A DNA stretch of 64,000 bases, from NCBI GenBank assembly GCA_947496145.1, contig CANMBS010000016.1, positions 41,838 through 105,837 of the forward strand. Direction: 5' to 3'. Shown piece by piece: positions 53,379-62,812 of the stretch. A program made the translations under genes and the position numbers. Within the stretch, counting starts at the first letter, position 1; each line of letters starts with the position of its first letter. Under the pieces are notes generated by a model that ran no database searches, was not told the DNA's origin, and saw only the letters and a list, made by a program, of their open reading frames with translations. Source of the stretch: an uncultured Pseudovibrio sp. Its GTDB lineage: Bacteria; Pseudomonadota; Alphaproteobacteria; Rhizobiales; Stappiaceae.

Positions 53379-54644
53379 ATGAGCGAAAGACTAAAGTCGC
53401 CTACCCGCCGAAACCTCCTGAAGGGCGGTGCCTTGATGGGTGGAGCTGCCTTGACTGGCGCTGCGCTTCCGGCGCGGGCGGATGATCCGGCTATTACCAA
53501 CCTGCAACCCTGGATGCAAGAACTTGGAGACGGTGTGGATGCGATGCCTTATGGCATGCCCTCCAAATATGAGGCGCATGTAAAGCGGCGCACTGTTGAG
53601 TGGCTCACAGCTGACAATGTCAGCTCCATCAACTTCACACCGCTACATGAGCTGGATGGCATCATCACCCCGAATGGCCTGTGCTTTGAACGCCACCATG
53701 GCGGGGCTGCACATATTGATCCGGCGCAGCATCGCCTGATGATCAACGGTCTGGTGGACAAGGAACTGGTTTTCACTATGGAAGACATTATGCGCTTCCC
53801 ACGGGAGAACCGGGTTTACTTTCTGGAATGTGCTGCAAACTCAGGCATGGAGTGGCGCGGTGCGCAGCTGAATGGCTGTCAGTTCACGCATGGCATGATC
53901 CATAATGTGATGTACACCGGCGTACCACTACGCCTGCTTTTGGAAGAAGCGGGCCTGAAAACCAACGCCAAGTGGCTGATGCCCGAAGGGGCGGATGCTT
54001 CTGCAATGACGCGCTCCATTCCAATTCACAAGGCGCTGGATGACTGTCTTGTGGCCTTCAAGATGAACGGCGAAGCACTACGCCCTGAGCAGGGGTATCC
54101 GCTGCGTCTGGTGGTTCCGGGCTGGGAAGGCAATATGTGGATCAAATGGCTGCGCCGCATCGAAGTGGGCGATGAGCCATGGCATCACAGGGAAGAAACC
54201 TCCAAATACACTGACCTGATGGAAAATGGTAAGGCCCGCCGCTTTACATGGGAGATGGATTGTAAGTCCATCATCACTAACCCAAGCCCGCAGGCCCCTA
54301 TCCTGCATAAGAGCGGACACACGATCATCACCGGTCTGGCATGGTCTGGTCGCGGCACCATTCCACGGGTGGATGTTACGCTGGATGGCGGCAAGAACTG
54401 GCATGTCGCCCGCATGGACGGTCCGAGCTTCGATAAATCCATGCATCGTTTCTATTTCGAATTTGACTGGGACGGCTCACCATTACTTCTGCAATCCCGT
54501 GCACACGATTCCACCGGCTATGTACAGCCAACGAAAGATGAGCTTCGCGCTGTTCGCGGTGAGAACTCTATCTACCACAATAACGGAATTCATACCTGGT
54601 ACGTTGGCAAAGATGGTGAGGCGGAAAATGTTGAAATTTCTTAG
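53379..54644 (+). CDS. soxC: SoxC, molybdopterin sulfane dehydrogenase subunit
   Basis: A 421-residue Tat protein (PTRRNLLKGGALMGGAAL). It belongs to the sulfite oxidase fold; the Mo-ligand Cys is in VYFLECAANSGMEW. The C-terminal dimerisation domain (GRGTIPRVDVTLDGGKNW) is typical. With SoxD it oxidises the sulfane sulfur left on SoxY, releasing six electrons. Presence of SoxCD implies full oxidation of thiosulfate to sulfate rather than storage of sulfur globules. The end overlaps soxD by 17 nt. Confidence 0.95.
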   Translation: MSERLKSPTRRNLLKGGALMGGAALTGAALPARADDPAITNLQPWMQELGDGVDAMPYGMPSKYEAHVKRRTVEWLTADNVSSINFTPLHELDGIITPNGLCFERHHGGAAHIDPAQHRLMINGLVDKELVFTMEDIMRFPRENRVYFLECAANSGMEWRGAQLNGCQFTHGMIHNVMYTGVPLRLLLEEAGLKTNAKWLMPEGADASAMTRSIPIHKALDDCLVAFKMNGEALRPEQGYPLRLVVPGWEGNMWIKWLRRIEVGDEPWHHREETSKYTDLMENGKARRFTWEMDCKSIITNPSPQAPILHKSGHTIITGLAWSGRGTIPRVDVTLDGGKNWHVARMDGPSFDKSMHRFYFEFDWDGSPLLLQSRAHDSTGYVQPTKDELRAVRGENSIYHNNGIHTWYVGKDGEAENVEIS

Positions 54645-55695
54645 TGTTCTTGCGACCGGAACGCTGCTGCTCACCACTGCGGCAACGGCTGGTTCCTTTA
54701 ATCTTGGCCGCGCTGCAACCCCTGCTGAAGTAGCTTCATGGAATATTGATGTACGCCCGGACGGTCAGGGGCTGCCTGACGGACGCGGCACCGTGGAACA
54801 AGGCGAAGAGATATTCGGAGAACGCTGCGCAGTTTGTCACGGCGACTTTGCGGAGGGCGTTGACCGCTGGCCTGTTCTTTCCGGTGGTGCCGATACACTG
54901 ACATCTGACCGCCCCGTAAAGACAATCGGCTCGTACTGGCCTTATCTTTCTACCGTGTTTGATTATGTAAACCGCGCCATGCCATTTGGAGAGGCACAGT
55001 CGCTTCAACCGGATGAGGTTTACGCGATCACCGCCTTCCTGCTTTACGCCAATGATCTGGTAGATGATGATTTTGAACTGAGTAAAGAGAACTTCACATC
55101 TGTTCGCCTGCCCAATGAAGATGGGTTTTACATGGATGACCGCGAAGACTCTCCGGTCTTCAAAAAACGCGATGTTTGCATGAAAGACTGTAAGAGTGAA
55201 GTCAAGATTACAGCTCGCGCTCAGGTTCTGGATGTAACGCCGGAGGAAACCAAGGCTGCACAGGAAGAGGCTGCTGCATCTGAGGTGCAAGAGACTGAGC
55301 AGGTCACGAAGGCAGAGCCTGCTCCTGTTGCAGAGCCAGCGACAGAGCCGGTTTCTGTAGTGGCATCTCTTGATGAAGAACTGGTCACGAAAGGCGCTAA
55401 GGTCTTTAAAAAGTGTAAGGCCTGTCATCAGGTTGGAGAGGCGGCAAAGAACAAGGTCGGGCCAGTGCTTAACGGTATTATTGATCAGCAGGCGGCTGTG
55501 GTTACCGGTTTTAAGTACTCCAAAGCCATGAAGAAGCTGAATGGTGACGGGCTTGTCTGGTCCAATGAGAATCTGGATGCATTTTTGAAGAAACCAAAGA
55601 AATTCGTGAAGGGCACCAAGATGTCATTTGCGGGCCTGAAGAAAGAAAAGGATCGCGAAGCCATCATCGAGTTTCTTAGAAAGCACTCCCAATGA
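54628..55695 (+). CDS. soxD: SoxD, diheme cytochrome c subunit of SoxCD
   Basis: A 355-residue periplasmic protein. Signal peptide (LSVLATGTLLLTTAATAGS) about residues 1-21. The first cytochrome domain has CAVCH near residue 69; an Ala/Glu/Pro/Val-rich linker (about 205-250) leads to a second, cytochrome-c2-like domain with CKACH and the Met ligand in GTKMSFAGL. It passes electrons from SoxC to small cytochromes. ATG at 54628 lies within soxC after GGTGAGG. Its C-terminal domain closely resembles the first domain of the next gene. Confidence 0.93.
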   Translation: MLKFLSVLATGTLLLTTAATAGSFNLGRAATPAEVASWNIDVRPDGQGLPDGRGTVEQGEEIFGERCAVCHGDFAEGVDRWPVLSGGADTLTSDRPVKTIGSYWPYLSTVFDYVNRAMPFGEAQSLQPDEVYAITAFLLYANDLVDDDFELSKENFTSVRLPNEDGFYMDDREDSPVFKKRDVCMKDCKSEVKITARAQVLDVTPEETKAAQEEAAASEVQETEQVTKAEPAPVAEPATEPVSVVASLDEELVTKGAKVFKKCKACHQVGEAAKNKVGPVLNGIIDQQAAVVTGFKYSKAMKKLNGDGLVWSNENLDAFLKKPKKFVKGTKMSFAGLKKEKDREAIIEFLRKHSQ

Positions 55696-56504
55696 GAGCC
55701 GCGATACCTGCTCTCATGAAGCAGTTTGCTGCGACCCTGCATGTGGCAAACTGCTTCTCAGTTTCAATTGGGCATCTTCTTCTGCGAAAGCCGTCAGCAG
55801 GCTTTGTGAGAGGGAGTGTCCTCGGACTTGTTAGTTTGAGTTTTCTGTCGGGGGCAGATTCGGTTGCCTCTGCACAGGACCTTAAACGTGGTGAACGCCT
55901 GTTCAATGCCTGCATCCGATGCCATGATGTTGGCAAGGATGCCAGAAACCGGATTGGCCCGCACCTTAACAACCTGTTTGATCGCAGGGCTGCAAGTATT
56001 GAAGGAGCAAAATACTCCAAGGCCATGAAGCGTGCCGGAGCTGATGGTCTTCACTGGACGCTCGACACGCTGAACATCTACATCGAAAATCCCAAGAATC
56101 TGGTTTCCGGTACGCGCATGAGTTATCGGGGTATGCGAAAAGAGAAGGATCGTTCTGATCTGCTTGCTTACCTGCGAGAATTCTCGGTAAGCCCTGCCAA
56201 CATTCCTGAGGCATCAGCCAGTTTGTTGCAACAGGATGCACCAAGCCTTCACGAAGAGGCTTATCTGGAGGGAGATGCTGAATATGGCGAGTATCTTTCT
56301 GCGGAATGTACCAGTTGCCATCAATCCAGCGGCGAGGACAAAGGCATCCCGTCCATTACTGGCTGGCCGCAACCTGATTTTGTGATTGCCTTACGCGCTT
56401 ATAAGAAAGAGCACAGACCCCATCCCGTAATGCAGATGATCGCCAAGCGACTTTCGGAGGAGGAAATCGCAGCTTTGGCGGCCTATTTCAAAGACCTGAA
56501 TTAG
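55692..56504 (+). CDS. soxE: SoxE, diheme c-type cytochrome
   Basis: A 270-residue protein starting in the ATGA overlap with soxD. A longer N-terminal extension (about 40 residues) precedes the signal-peptide-like segment VLGLVSLSFLSGADSVASAQ. Domain 1 is cytochrome-c2-like with CIRCH and GTRMSYRGM; domain 2 is a small class I cytochrome with CTSCH. In Paracoccus SoxE is the diheme partner of the SoxF flavoprotein, and the order here agrees. Later in-frame ATGs could be the true start. Confidence 0.85.
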   Translation: MRAAIPALMKQFAATLHVANCFSVSIGHLLLRKPSAGFVRGSVLGLVSLSFLSGADSVASAQDLKRGERLFNACIRCHDVGKDARNRIGPHLNNLFDRRAASIEGAKYSKAMKRAGADGLHWTLDTLNIYIENPKNLVSGTRMSYRGMRKEKDRSDLLAYLREFSVSPANIPEASASLLQQDAPSLHEEAYLEGDAEYGEYLSAECTSCHQSSGEDKGIPSITGWPQPDFVIALRAYKKEHRPHPVMQMIAKRLSEEEIAALAAYFKDLN

Positions 56505-56599
56505 AGTGAGCCTTTTGCGGCCTCACCTTTCAAACTCACTTTCAAGCTTGCTGCGTTCCTTTTCTGGCAACGCATCAGGCTTTCAATCTTTGTTTCATA

Positions 56600-56648
56600 C
56601 GTATTCCGGTTCAAAAAATTCAGAACTGCTTTACGGGAATACGATTTA
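56600..56648. repeat. Possible divergent half-copy of the intergenic palindrome
   Basis: CGTATTCC (56600-56607) pairs with GGAATACG (56636-56643) and ends ATTTA, like the right module (GCGTATCT...GATACGCTTTA) of the repeats at 15838 and 58017. The interior differs. Relationship is tentative. Confidence 0.35.
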
Positions 56649-56664
56649 GGGGAGAAATTGACTT

Positions 56665-57930
56665 ATGACATTGAACAGACGCCGTTTTTTAGGGACAGCA
56701 GCAGCTGGTGCAGCGCTTTTATCCGCTCCGGTGGCACTTGGTAAAACACGTCCGCGCGTTGTCATTGTGGGTGGTGGCGCAGGGGGCGCAACCGCAGCAC
56801 GTTATCTGGCCAAAGATTCCAAAGGGGCGATTGAGGTTGTTCTCATTGAGCCTTCACGTACATATTACACCTGCTTCTTCTCCAACCTTGCGATTGGCGG
56901 CTTCCAGCCCATGTCCAGGCTGGCGCACTCTTATGGCACGCTGGCGAGCGAATATGGTGTCACCGTTGTTCATGACTGGGCCTCAGGCGTCGACCGGGAG
57001 AAGAAAAACGTTCTTTTGGCAAGCGGGGATTCAATTTCTTATGATCGCCTCGTGCTCTCGCCGGGCATTGACTTTGTAAAGGGGGCAATTGAAGGCTGGG
57101 ATGTGACCGCACAGACCAAGATGCCTCACGCATACAAGGCGGGTACGCAGACTCAATTGCTTAAAGCGCAGATTGAAGCCATGCCGGAAGGCGGTACATT
57201 TGCCATGGTGGCACCGCCAAACCCATATCGCTGCCCTCCCGGCCCTTACGAGCGCATCTCGATGGTTGCGCATGTGCTGAAAGAGCGGAATCCTACCGCC
57301 AAGATTCTCATTCTTGACCCGAAAGAGAAGTTCTCCAAGCAAGGTCTCTTCATGCAAGGGTGGGAAACACATTATTCTGGCATGGTGGAGTGGCTGACCG
57401 ATGAGTTTACCGGCGGTGTTCAGCGCGTTGACCCCAACACCATGGAAATCGTGATGGAAGATGAAATCATCAAAGCGGATGTTTGCAATGTGATCCCGGC
57501 CCAGCAGGCTGGTTCGATTGCGCAGCAGGCGGAGCTGACCAACGAAATAGGCTGGTGCCCAATCATTCCGGAAACCTTACAGAGCCAGATGGATGAAAAC
57601 ATCCATGTGCTTGGTGATGCAACTCAAAACGGTGATATGCCAAAGTCTGCTTACTCAGCAAACAGTCAGGCCAAAGTTGCAGCCATGGCAATCCGCGCAG
57701 CATTGACCGGATCACGCGCATTCAAGCCACGGTTCTCCAATACCTGCTGGTCGCTGATCTCTACCGATAATGGCGTAAAAGTCGGCGCAAGTTACGTGGC
57801 AACCGAGGAGAAAATCGCCAAGGTGGATGGGTTTATTTCGCAAAACGGCGAAGACGACGCTTTGCGCAAACAAACCTATGAGGAAAGCATCGGCTGGTAT
57901 GAAGGCATGGTTTCGGACATGTTCGGGTAA
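56665..57930 (+). CDS. soxF: SoxF, flavocytochrome c sulfide dehydrogenase flavoprotein
   Basis: A 421-residue Tat protein (NRRRFLGTAAAGAALLSAP). FAD motif VVIVGGGAGGATAARYL. The redox-active disulfide cysteines are in RTYYTCFFSNLAIGG and FSNTCWSLIS, as in FccB. It oxidises sulfide and hands electrons to a cytochrome, here presumably SoxE. It ends the visible sox run; soxG and soxH of Paracoccus are absent. The ribosome site is TTTAGGGGAGAA, directly after the half-repeat. Confidence 0.93.
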   Translation: MTLNRRRFLGTAAAGAALLSAPVALGKTRPRVVIVGGGAGGATAARYLAKDSKGAIEVVLIEPSRTYYTCFFSNLAIGGFQPMSRLAHSYGTLASEYGVTVVHDWASGVDREKKNVLLASGDSISYDRLVLSPGIDFVKGAIEGWDVTAQTKMPHAYKAGTQTQLLKAQIEAMPEGGTFAMVAPPNPYRCPPGPYERISMVAHVLKERNPTAKILILDPKEKFSKQGLFMQGWETHYSGMVEWLTDEFTGGVQRVDPNTMEIVMEDEIIKADVCNVIPAQQAGSIAQQAELTNEIGWCPIIPETLQSQMDENIHVLGDATQNGDMPKSAYSANSQAKVAAMAIRAALTGSRAFKPRFSNTCWSLISTDNGVKVGASYVATEEKIAKVDGFISQNGEDDALRKQTYEESIGWYEGMVSDMFG

Positions 57931-58016
57931 GTCACTGCCACCAGCGACCAAGAGCTTTGCGGGATGTCGCGATACGGCACTCCGCAGTGCTTCTGAAGCA
58001 CTTAACAGAAACTACT

Positions 58017-58120
58017 CTAAAGCAGTTCGCGTTTAAACTGAAACGCTTGGTCTGCTTTAGTTTTTGTTTTTGCGTATCTTTATTTGAAAACCAGTGTCCA
58101 CTTTTCAGAGATACGCTTTA
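58017..58120. repeat. Bimodular palindromic intergenic repeat, copy 2
   Basis: A 104-nt element matching 15838-15940 with about six substitutions and one extra T. It has the same two palindromic modules. Its final TTA (58118-58120) gives the TAA stop of the helicase gene on the minus strand, exactly as copy 1 does for the amidotransferase. Confidence 0.8.
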
Positions 58121-61100
58121 GTGAATATCGGCAAGGCTCCGCGTTTCCTGCAATGACCTCTCACTGTCACGCCGCTGCCATTCCCGCTCTGCTCTTTTTA
58201 AGAAGCTTGCCGGGCTTTGTGCTGGTAATGTTTGGGCTGCCTGCTGGAAAAACCGCTGTTGCCCCCAGAGCTGCCGGTCACCAACCAGATAGAAACGCCG
58301 CTTTGCCCGCGTCAGTGCAACATTCAGGATATTGGGCTTTGACGCGGCCCATCTTGCCGCCCCTTCCTTTTGTTGATCAGCTCCAAGAACCATTATCACA
58401 CTATCTTCTTCTTTACCCTGAAATGTATGAACGGTACCAATGCGATTAGAAGCCCAACGTTGCACCGCTTTCCCACGGGGCTTGTCAACACCCAGACTGG
58501 ACCAAAGCTCTGGTGCCTGCAACCGACTGGAAATCTGTTCCTTCACCTCTTTAAAAGGGGAAATGATATACAGCTCTGGCCCTTTACCAAATTGAAGGAA
58601 AAGTCTGGCGATCAGCCTTGAGACAAATTCTATCTGCTCTGGAACGGCTTGTCGTCCTTGCACCGTTCCTGGAAGATTAATCCAGCAGGACTCGCCCAAG
58701 AAAGGTTCCTGATCTGCGCCTGATGTGCGAGACGGCAGGCCGAACACCATTCGCTCTTCATAGGCGATTTTATTGGCGATTGCGAACATCGGGTCGATAC
58801 AGCGCCGGTGCACACGCAACGGGCTTCCGATCCAAATTGCTTCACCGCCGTCTTCGACAACTGAAATGCCAAATGCATTGGCTTGATCTGCAAGAACCTG
58901 AACAGAGACTTTATCTGGTGAGTAACTACCACTTTCAGTCGCCGGTGATGTCTCAGCAAGCTTGGTAATGAGCTGTTTGGGTAAGGTGAAAACCGGCTCG
59001 ATCTGGAGTGGATCTCCGATAACAATTGCGCGTCTGGCCCTAAACAACGCACCAACGGCGGCCTGAGGCACAGCTTGCCCGGCTTCATCAATGAACAACC
59101 AGCCAATGCTGTCTGGACCAACGCCATCGAATTGTCGCGCAATTGAAGCAAACGTGCTTGAGATGACTGGCACGAACATGAACAGACTTTGCCAGAGTGC
59201 GAGGCGTTCTTCAGCACTCCCTTCAAACCTGCCTTTCAGAACAGCCGGGAGTTCATAAAGATTTTTGGCAAAGCCGCCATTCTTTTGACTGACGGCCAGT
59301 AACCAGGCTTCATGTAGATCCAAAGCCGCCTTGAACAGGTTTGACCGCAAGGCAGCTAGTTCTTTTGTATGCCAAAATCCATTAATCTGAATGTGGTCTG
59401 CTTCCAGATCCGACAGGTTTTCAGGGGGAGAGATCGCACCAAACCGTTCGATGAAACTGGAAAGAACACTGTTCTTGTGCTGCCAGTCTTTTTGAACCAC
59501 CTCCAGCGCTTCCAGAGCCTTTTGGTGCGCGCGTTCTGCTTGTAGTACGCTCGACTTTAAGTTGCTGGAGATTTGCGCCTTGAGCTGCTTTAGCGTTCGG
59601 CGCAGCTGCATCTGCGCTTCAGCATTCTTTGACCTGCGATCATTGTATACTCTGGCTTCTTTTGTGTTAAACAAGCATTTCAACCAGATTGGCTTCGTTT
59701 TTTCGATGAGCTGACCCTCTATAATCAACTCATCGAGTTGCCCTTGCTGCTCACAGTGGTCTTGTTCCGACTTCTGCAAGCGCGATGTTGCAGCATTGAT
59801 TGCTGTAAAATGCATATCAACTTGTTGCTGCGCTGTCCGGCACCAGCTCTTTTCGGTATGTCCACCTACAAGCTTCTGCAATTCAAAAAAAGCCTGCTGT
59901 TCAGCAATGACTGCCTTAACCTCATGTTGCGCAGCCTTATAAACGTCACATGCAGTGCGAAAGGTCTGTTGCTTATTCTGGCCTTTTAAAGTTTCATCAC
60001 GCCATTGCCAAAGATTGAGGGGGCGCTGATCGCCTGACCATGTTTTTGGGCTATTCGGCGGTATTTTGTTAAAGAACACCTTATCTATAAACTGATTTCG
60101 ATTGTTTGCTTTTCCCATTGCCGCAGCGATGAGGCCCCAAGGCCGCTCATTTGAACTCAGCTTACGGCAGTTACCATCCCATTCCTGAGCAGCAAGCTTG
60201 TGCGCAACGGGCTGGAGGTAGGTGTGAGCGCGGTCCCAGATCGCCTCTCCTTTGGGCAAATCTCGAGAAATATTATCAACTGCCGCATTGTTTGAGGATG
60301 CAACCACCATCTCAAAGCCAGTTAACTCTGGAATGAGCAGTGTAATTTCTCCGCGTTTCACTTTCTGAAATGCATCTGCGGGCTTTCTCAACTCTGCGAG
60401 CACCGCTGCGCGCTGCGTGATGTTTTCTGCAATCACGTCGCGCAGAAGCGTTGTCTTGCCTGTGCCTGGCGGGCCGTTAACAGAAAACAGCCCCTCTTCG
60501 CCTAGTTCATCCAGTCCGGTATTGATTGCAAATTGCTGCATCAGGCTCATCGCATGATCAGGATTTCCCAACCAGCGGCCCATATTCATGCGTTGGGGAC
60601 TCAGCGCTTCAATAATCCGTTCTTTGCCCTCATCAGAATACAGATCAATGCGCTCATCTTCCGCCAGTGGTGTCAGATATTGCCGCAGTGTCCTGGGGGT
60701 ATTTCCCCCACGGACGACCTTCATCGCCCTTTCGATGTCTTCAATGTAGAAACTGTTGAGTATACCGATTTCAGGCGGCGCCTCATCCTCTTCCTGCTGG
60801 TTCGCGCGCCCCTCAGCTTCTTTAGCTTCCGCTGAATTAGCAGGGTCAGATCGGTTCTTCTTCTTTTTGAACACTACTTCCAGCAATGCGGCTGGATGAT
60901 CCTGAGAAGGCCGGAACCCACTCCATTTTGAGAGGAGATCAATCAGCTGATCCACTTCGCAAGGAGCAAGAGACGGGTCTGGCACCTCCTCGCCATCTAC
61001 CAGTTTCAGTCTTTGAGGTCGTTTTGCAGAAAAATTCTGCAAGCCCTTTGCCAGTTGTGACCGTGCAACCTGAAAGGCATCACTTGAAAGCGTATTGATA

Positions 61101-61513
61101 CCCTTCCTGCGACTTTGCCCAATGGCCCAAGGCACCGTCGAAATCTCGAAATCCTCAAAATTGGGAGCTGCATCACATGACAAGCCGAGGCTCGCCATGC
61201 AGGTCAGGCCTTGAAGGTCTGCCCTCTGCTCTTCATCCAGCTCTTCACTTTCAGTCTGTGGTTTCCTCTCCTCCACCAAGCCTTTGATTTCTGACTTATC
61301 AAATACGCCCAGAAAAAGCTTATAGCTGGACACTTCCATGCCTTCAGGAGGAGTATCAAAGCAAAGCTGCGAGGTCTCGTGATAGGAGCGCCAAAGTTTC
61401 TTCTTTTTTTCATCCTTGGAGCGTGCCCGGTAGTCCAGATCAAAAGGAATGAAGAATTCAAGCTTATGCCAAAAGTCGAGCTTGTCGAGAAGATGCTGAT
61501 CGGGGTTTGCCAT
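58118..61513 (-). CDS. Large SF1 (Dna2/Upf1-like) helicase
   Basis: A 1131-residue ATPase. The N-terminal 340 residues are unassigned and include a Lys/Glu-rich segment near 225-245. Motif I GPPGTGKTTLLRD lies near residue 347, motif II DEAGQA near 811 with GDPLQIEPV (III), TVHTFQGKEEDSV (V) and NVALTRAKRRFYLVGD (VI) near 1068. About 450 residues between motifs I and II include a long coiled coil (residues 530-700) broken by KPIWLKCLF. It may act in DNA repair, RNA metabolism or phage defence; nothing here decides. It lies alone between a repeat and IS-bearing DNA. Confidence 0.82.
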   Translation of the reverse strand: MANPDQHLLDKLDFWHKLEFFIPFDLDYRARSKDEKKKKLWRSYHETSQLCFDTPPEGMEVSSYKLFLGVFDKSEIKGLVEERKPQTESEELDEEQRADLQGLTCMASLGLSCDAAPNFEDFEISTVPWAIGQSRRKGINTLSSDAFQVARSQLAKGLQNFSAKRPQRLKLVDGEEVPDPSLAPCEVDQLIDLLSKWSGFRPSQDHPAALLEVVFKKKKNRSDPANSAEAKEAEGRANQQEEDEAPPEIGILNSFYIEDIERAMKVVRGGNTPRTLRQYLTPLAEDERIDLYSDEGKERIIEALSPQRMNMGRWLGNPDHAMSLMQQFAINTGLDELGEEGLFSVNGPPGTGKTTLLRDVIAENITQRAAVLAELRKPADAFQKVKRGEITLLIPELTGFEMVVASSNNAAVDNISRDLPKGEAIWDRAHTYLQPVAHKLAAQEWDGNCRKLSSNERPWGLIAAAMGKANNRNQFIDKVFFNKIPPNSPKTWSGDQRPLNLWQWRDETLKGQNKQQTFRTACDVYKAAQHEVKAVIAEQQAFFELQKLVGGHTEKSWCRTAQQQVDMHFTAINAATSRLQKSEQDHCEQQGQLDELIIEGQLIEKTKPIWLKCLFNTKEARVYNDRRSKNAEAQMQLRRTLKQLKAQISSNLKSSVLQAERAHQKALEALEVVQKDWQHKNSVLSSFIERFGAISPPENLSDLEADHIQINGFWHTKELAALRSNLFKAALDLHEAWLLAVSQKNGGFAKNLYELPAVLKGRFEGSAEERLALWQSLFMFVPVISSTFASIARQFDGVGPDSIGWLFIDEAGQAVPQAAVGALFRARRAIVIGDPLQIEPVFTLPKQLITKLAETSPATESGSYSPDKVSVQVLADQANAFGISVVEDGGEAIWIGSPLRVHRRCIDPMFAIANKIAYEERMVFGLPSRTSGADQEPFLGESCWINLPGTVQGRQAVPEQIEFVSRLIARLFLQFGKGPELYIISPFKEVKEQISSRLQAPELWSSLGVDKPRGKAVQRWASNRIGTVHTFQGKEEDSVIMVLGADQQKEGAARWAASKPNILNVALTRAKRRFYLVGDRQLWGQQRFFQQAAQTLPAQSPASFLKRAEREWQRRDSERSLQETRSLADIH

Positions 61514-62369
61514 TAAAAATATGTCACATCAGATGTCTGGCTTTGTTCAAGAGTATCACAACGTGACCTCTGACCAGGTGGCTGCGTTTTTTAGGCAGGC
61601 ATTTTGGAAAGCCGCTCAGGTTGAGGAAAATCAGTCCGGTCACGAGCATATGATGCTACCCGTAAATCGTCTATGGCAAACAACCGGAGGTGCCGTCAAT
61701 GTAACCATCGACTATCTCTCCATCAGCCCTACAAAAGTCCCATGATCAATTTTCAACAATAGTCCGATAAGGGGAATAAGTTGTTGTGGTGCTCGGAGAT
61801 GATTTTCTCTGTTTTGGGAGGATAAGTTTATCTGGGTGTTCCACGGGATTATTCTTTCCCCCTTTGGTTTTGTTGTGAAGCAAATGGAAGGGGTCGTGTG
61901 TTTCTCTGGATTCGTTCTTAAGGCAAACGCATCCGTGCAGTTTTACCGCAATCCGCGCAAAGCAACGTACATAGGCGTGCAAAGGGGGCAAAGCTGTGGC
62001 ATGCGCAGCGGTTCAGCGGATCTGAGGTGTTGTCCATCAATGCCTCTACAGCAGCGCTGAGCAAACAAAGCGAAAGCTGTCACTGTTGTGTTGCCGTCAC
62101 GTTCTGACTGCCTGCAACTGACGATGGCTCCCTGATTGCTGCTATGCTGGCTCGTCTCTCTAACGCCCTGCGCTGTGGCGGGAGCTATGTGCTAGGTCCG
62201 GCGCTATGACGGAATCCTCTCCGCAAACCTCCTGTCCATAAGGGAGATAAGAGCACAAGCAATTGCCGCGTTGCACACATCAGACCAATGGTCTTCGTTT
62301 CTCCCTTTGTGTGCCGGAGGCTTGTACAATCGACGTTGCGCCAGAGCACTTTGCACTGACCATCTGTTT
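61514..62369. other. Gene-poor stretch before the IS element
   Basis: No recognisable gene. A 74-codon ORF at 61521-61745, divergent from the helicase, resembles nothing I know. The rest looks like decayed or noncoding DNA, a plausible landing zone for insertions. Confidence 0.5.
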
Positions 62370-62458
62370 TAGAGCATGTCTCATGTAACCAGATTCAAGT
62401 TCCGTTAGCTGTGTATTTATGATTCACTGTTTCTTCAGAAAGGATTTGGGAGACACTG

Positions 62459-62812
62459 ATGGGTAAGGCACATCCGATTGAGCTACGTGAGCGTGTTGTT
62501 GATTTTGTTGAGGAAGGTAACACGCATCGTGCCAGTGCAGCCCATTTTCGGGTCTCAGTTAAATTCGTCAATGACATGGTTAGGCTGAAGCAGGAGAGCG
62601 GCAGTTTGCAGCCCAAGACACAGGGCCACCCAGGTGGCAGCAAATTGGATAGGGTAGAAGAGTGGGTGCGTAGGCGTCTTTATGAGAAAAGCGCGCTTAC
62701 TCTTGACGAACTGGTCGTGGAACTGGGCGAGCACCAGAACCTCAAAGTGCATCGCTCTTCGCTGGGCCGTCTGCTGCACCGTCTGGGGTTGTCGCATAAA
62801 AAAAGACATTAG
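62459..62812 (+). CDS. IS630 transposase, N-terminal part (helix-turn-helix)
   Basis: A 117-residue frame. Two HTH units: LRERVVDFVEEGNTHRASAAHFRVS (first) and LTLDELVVELGEHQNLKVHRSSLGRLLHRLGLS (second), the paired DNA-binding domains of IS630 transposases. The frame stops at 62812, right after a run of seven A then G (62799-62806). A -1 shift there joins it to the catalytic frame, giving ...HKKKTLVAAEQKRPDV, which restores the conserved KKTL-x-A-x-EQ-x-RPDV junction. Confidence 0.85.
   Translation: MGKAHPIELRERVVDFVEEGNTHRASAAHFRVSVKFVNDMVRLKQESGSLQPKTQGHPGGSKLDRVEEWVRRRLYEKSALTLDELVVELGEHQNLKVHRSSLGRLLHRLGLSHKKRH

Noticed and set aside
61521..61745. A 74-codon ORF divergent from the helicase
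   Set aside because: No recognisable domain and no Shine-Dalgarno. Length is compatible with chance.
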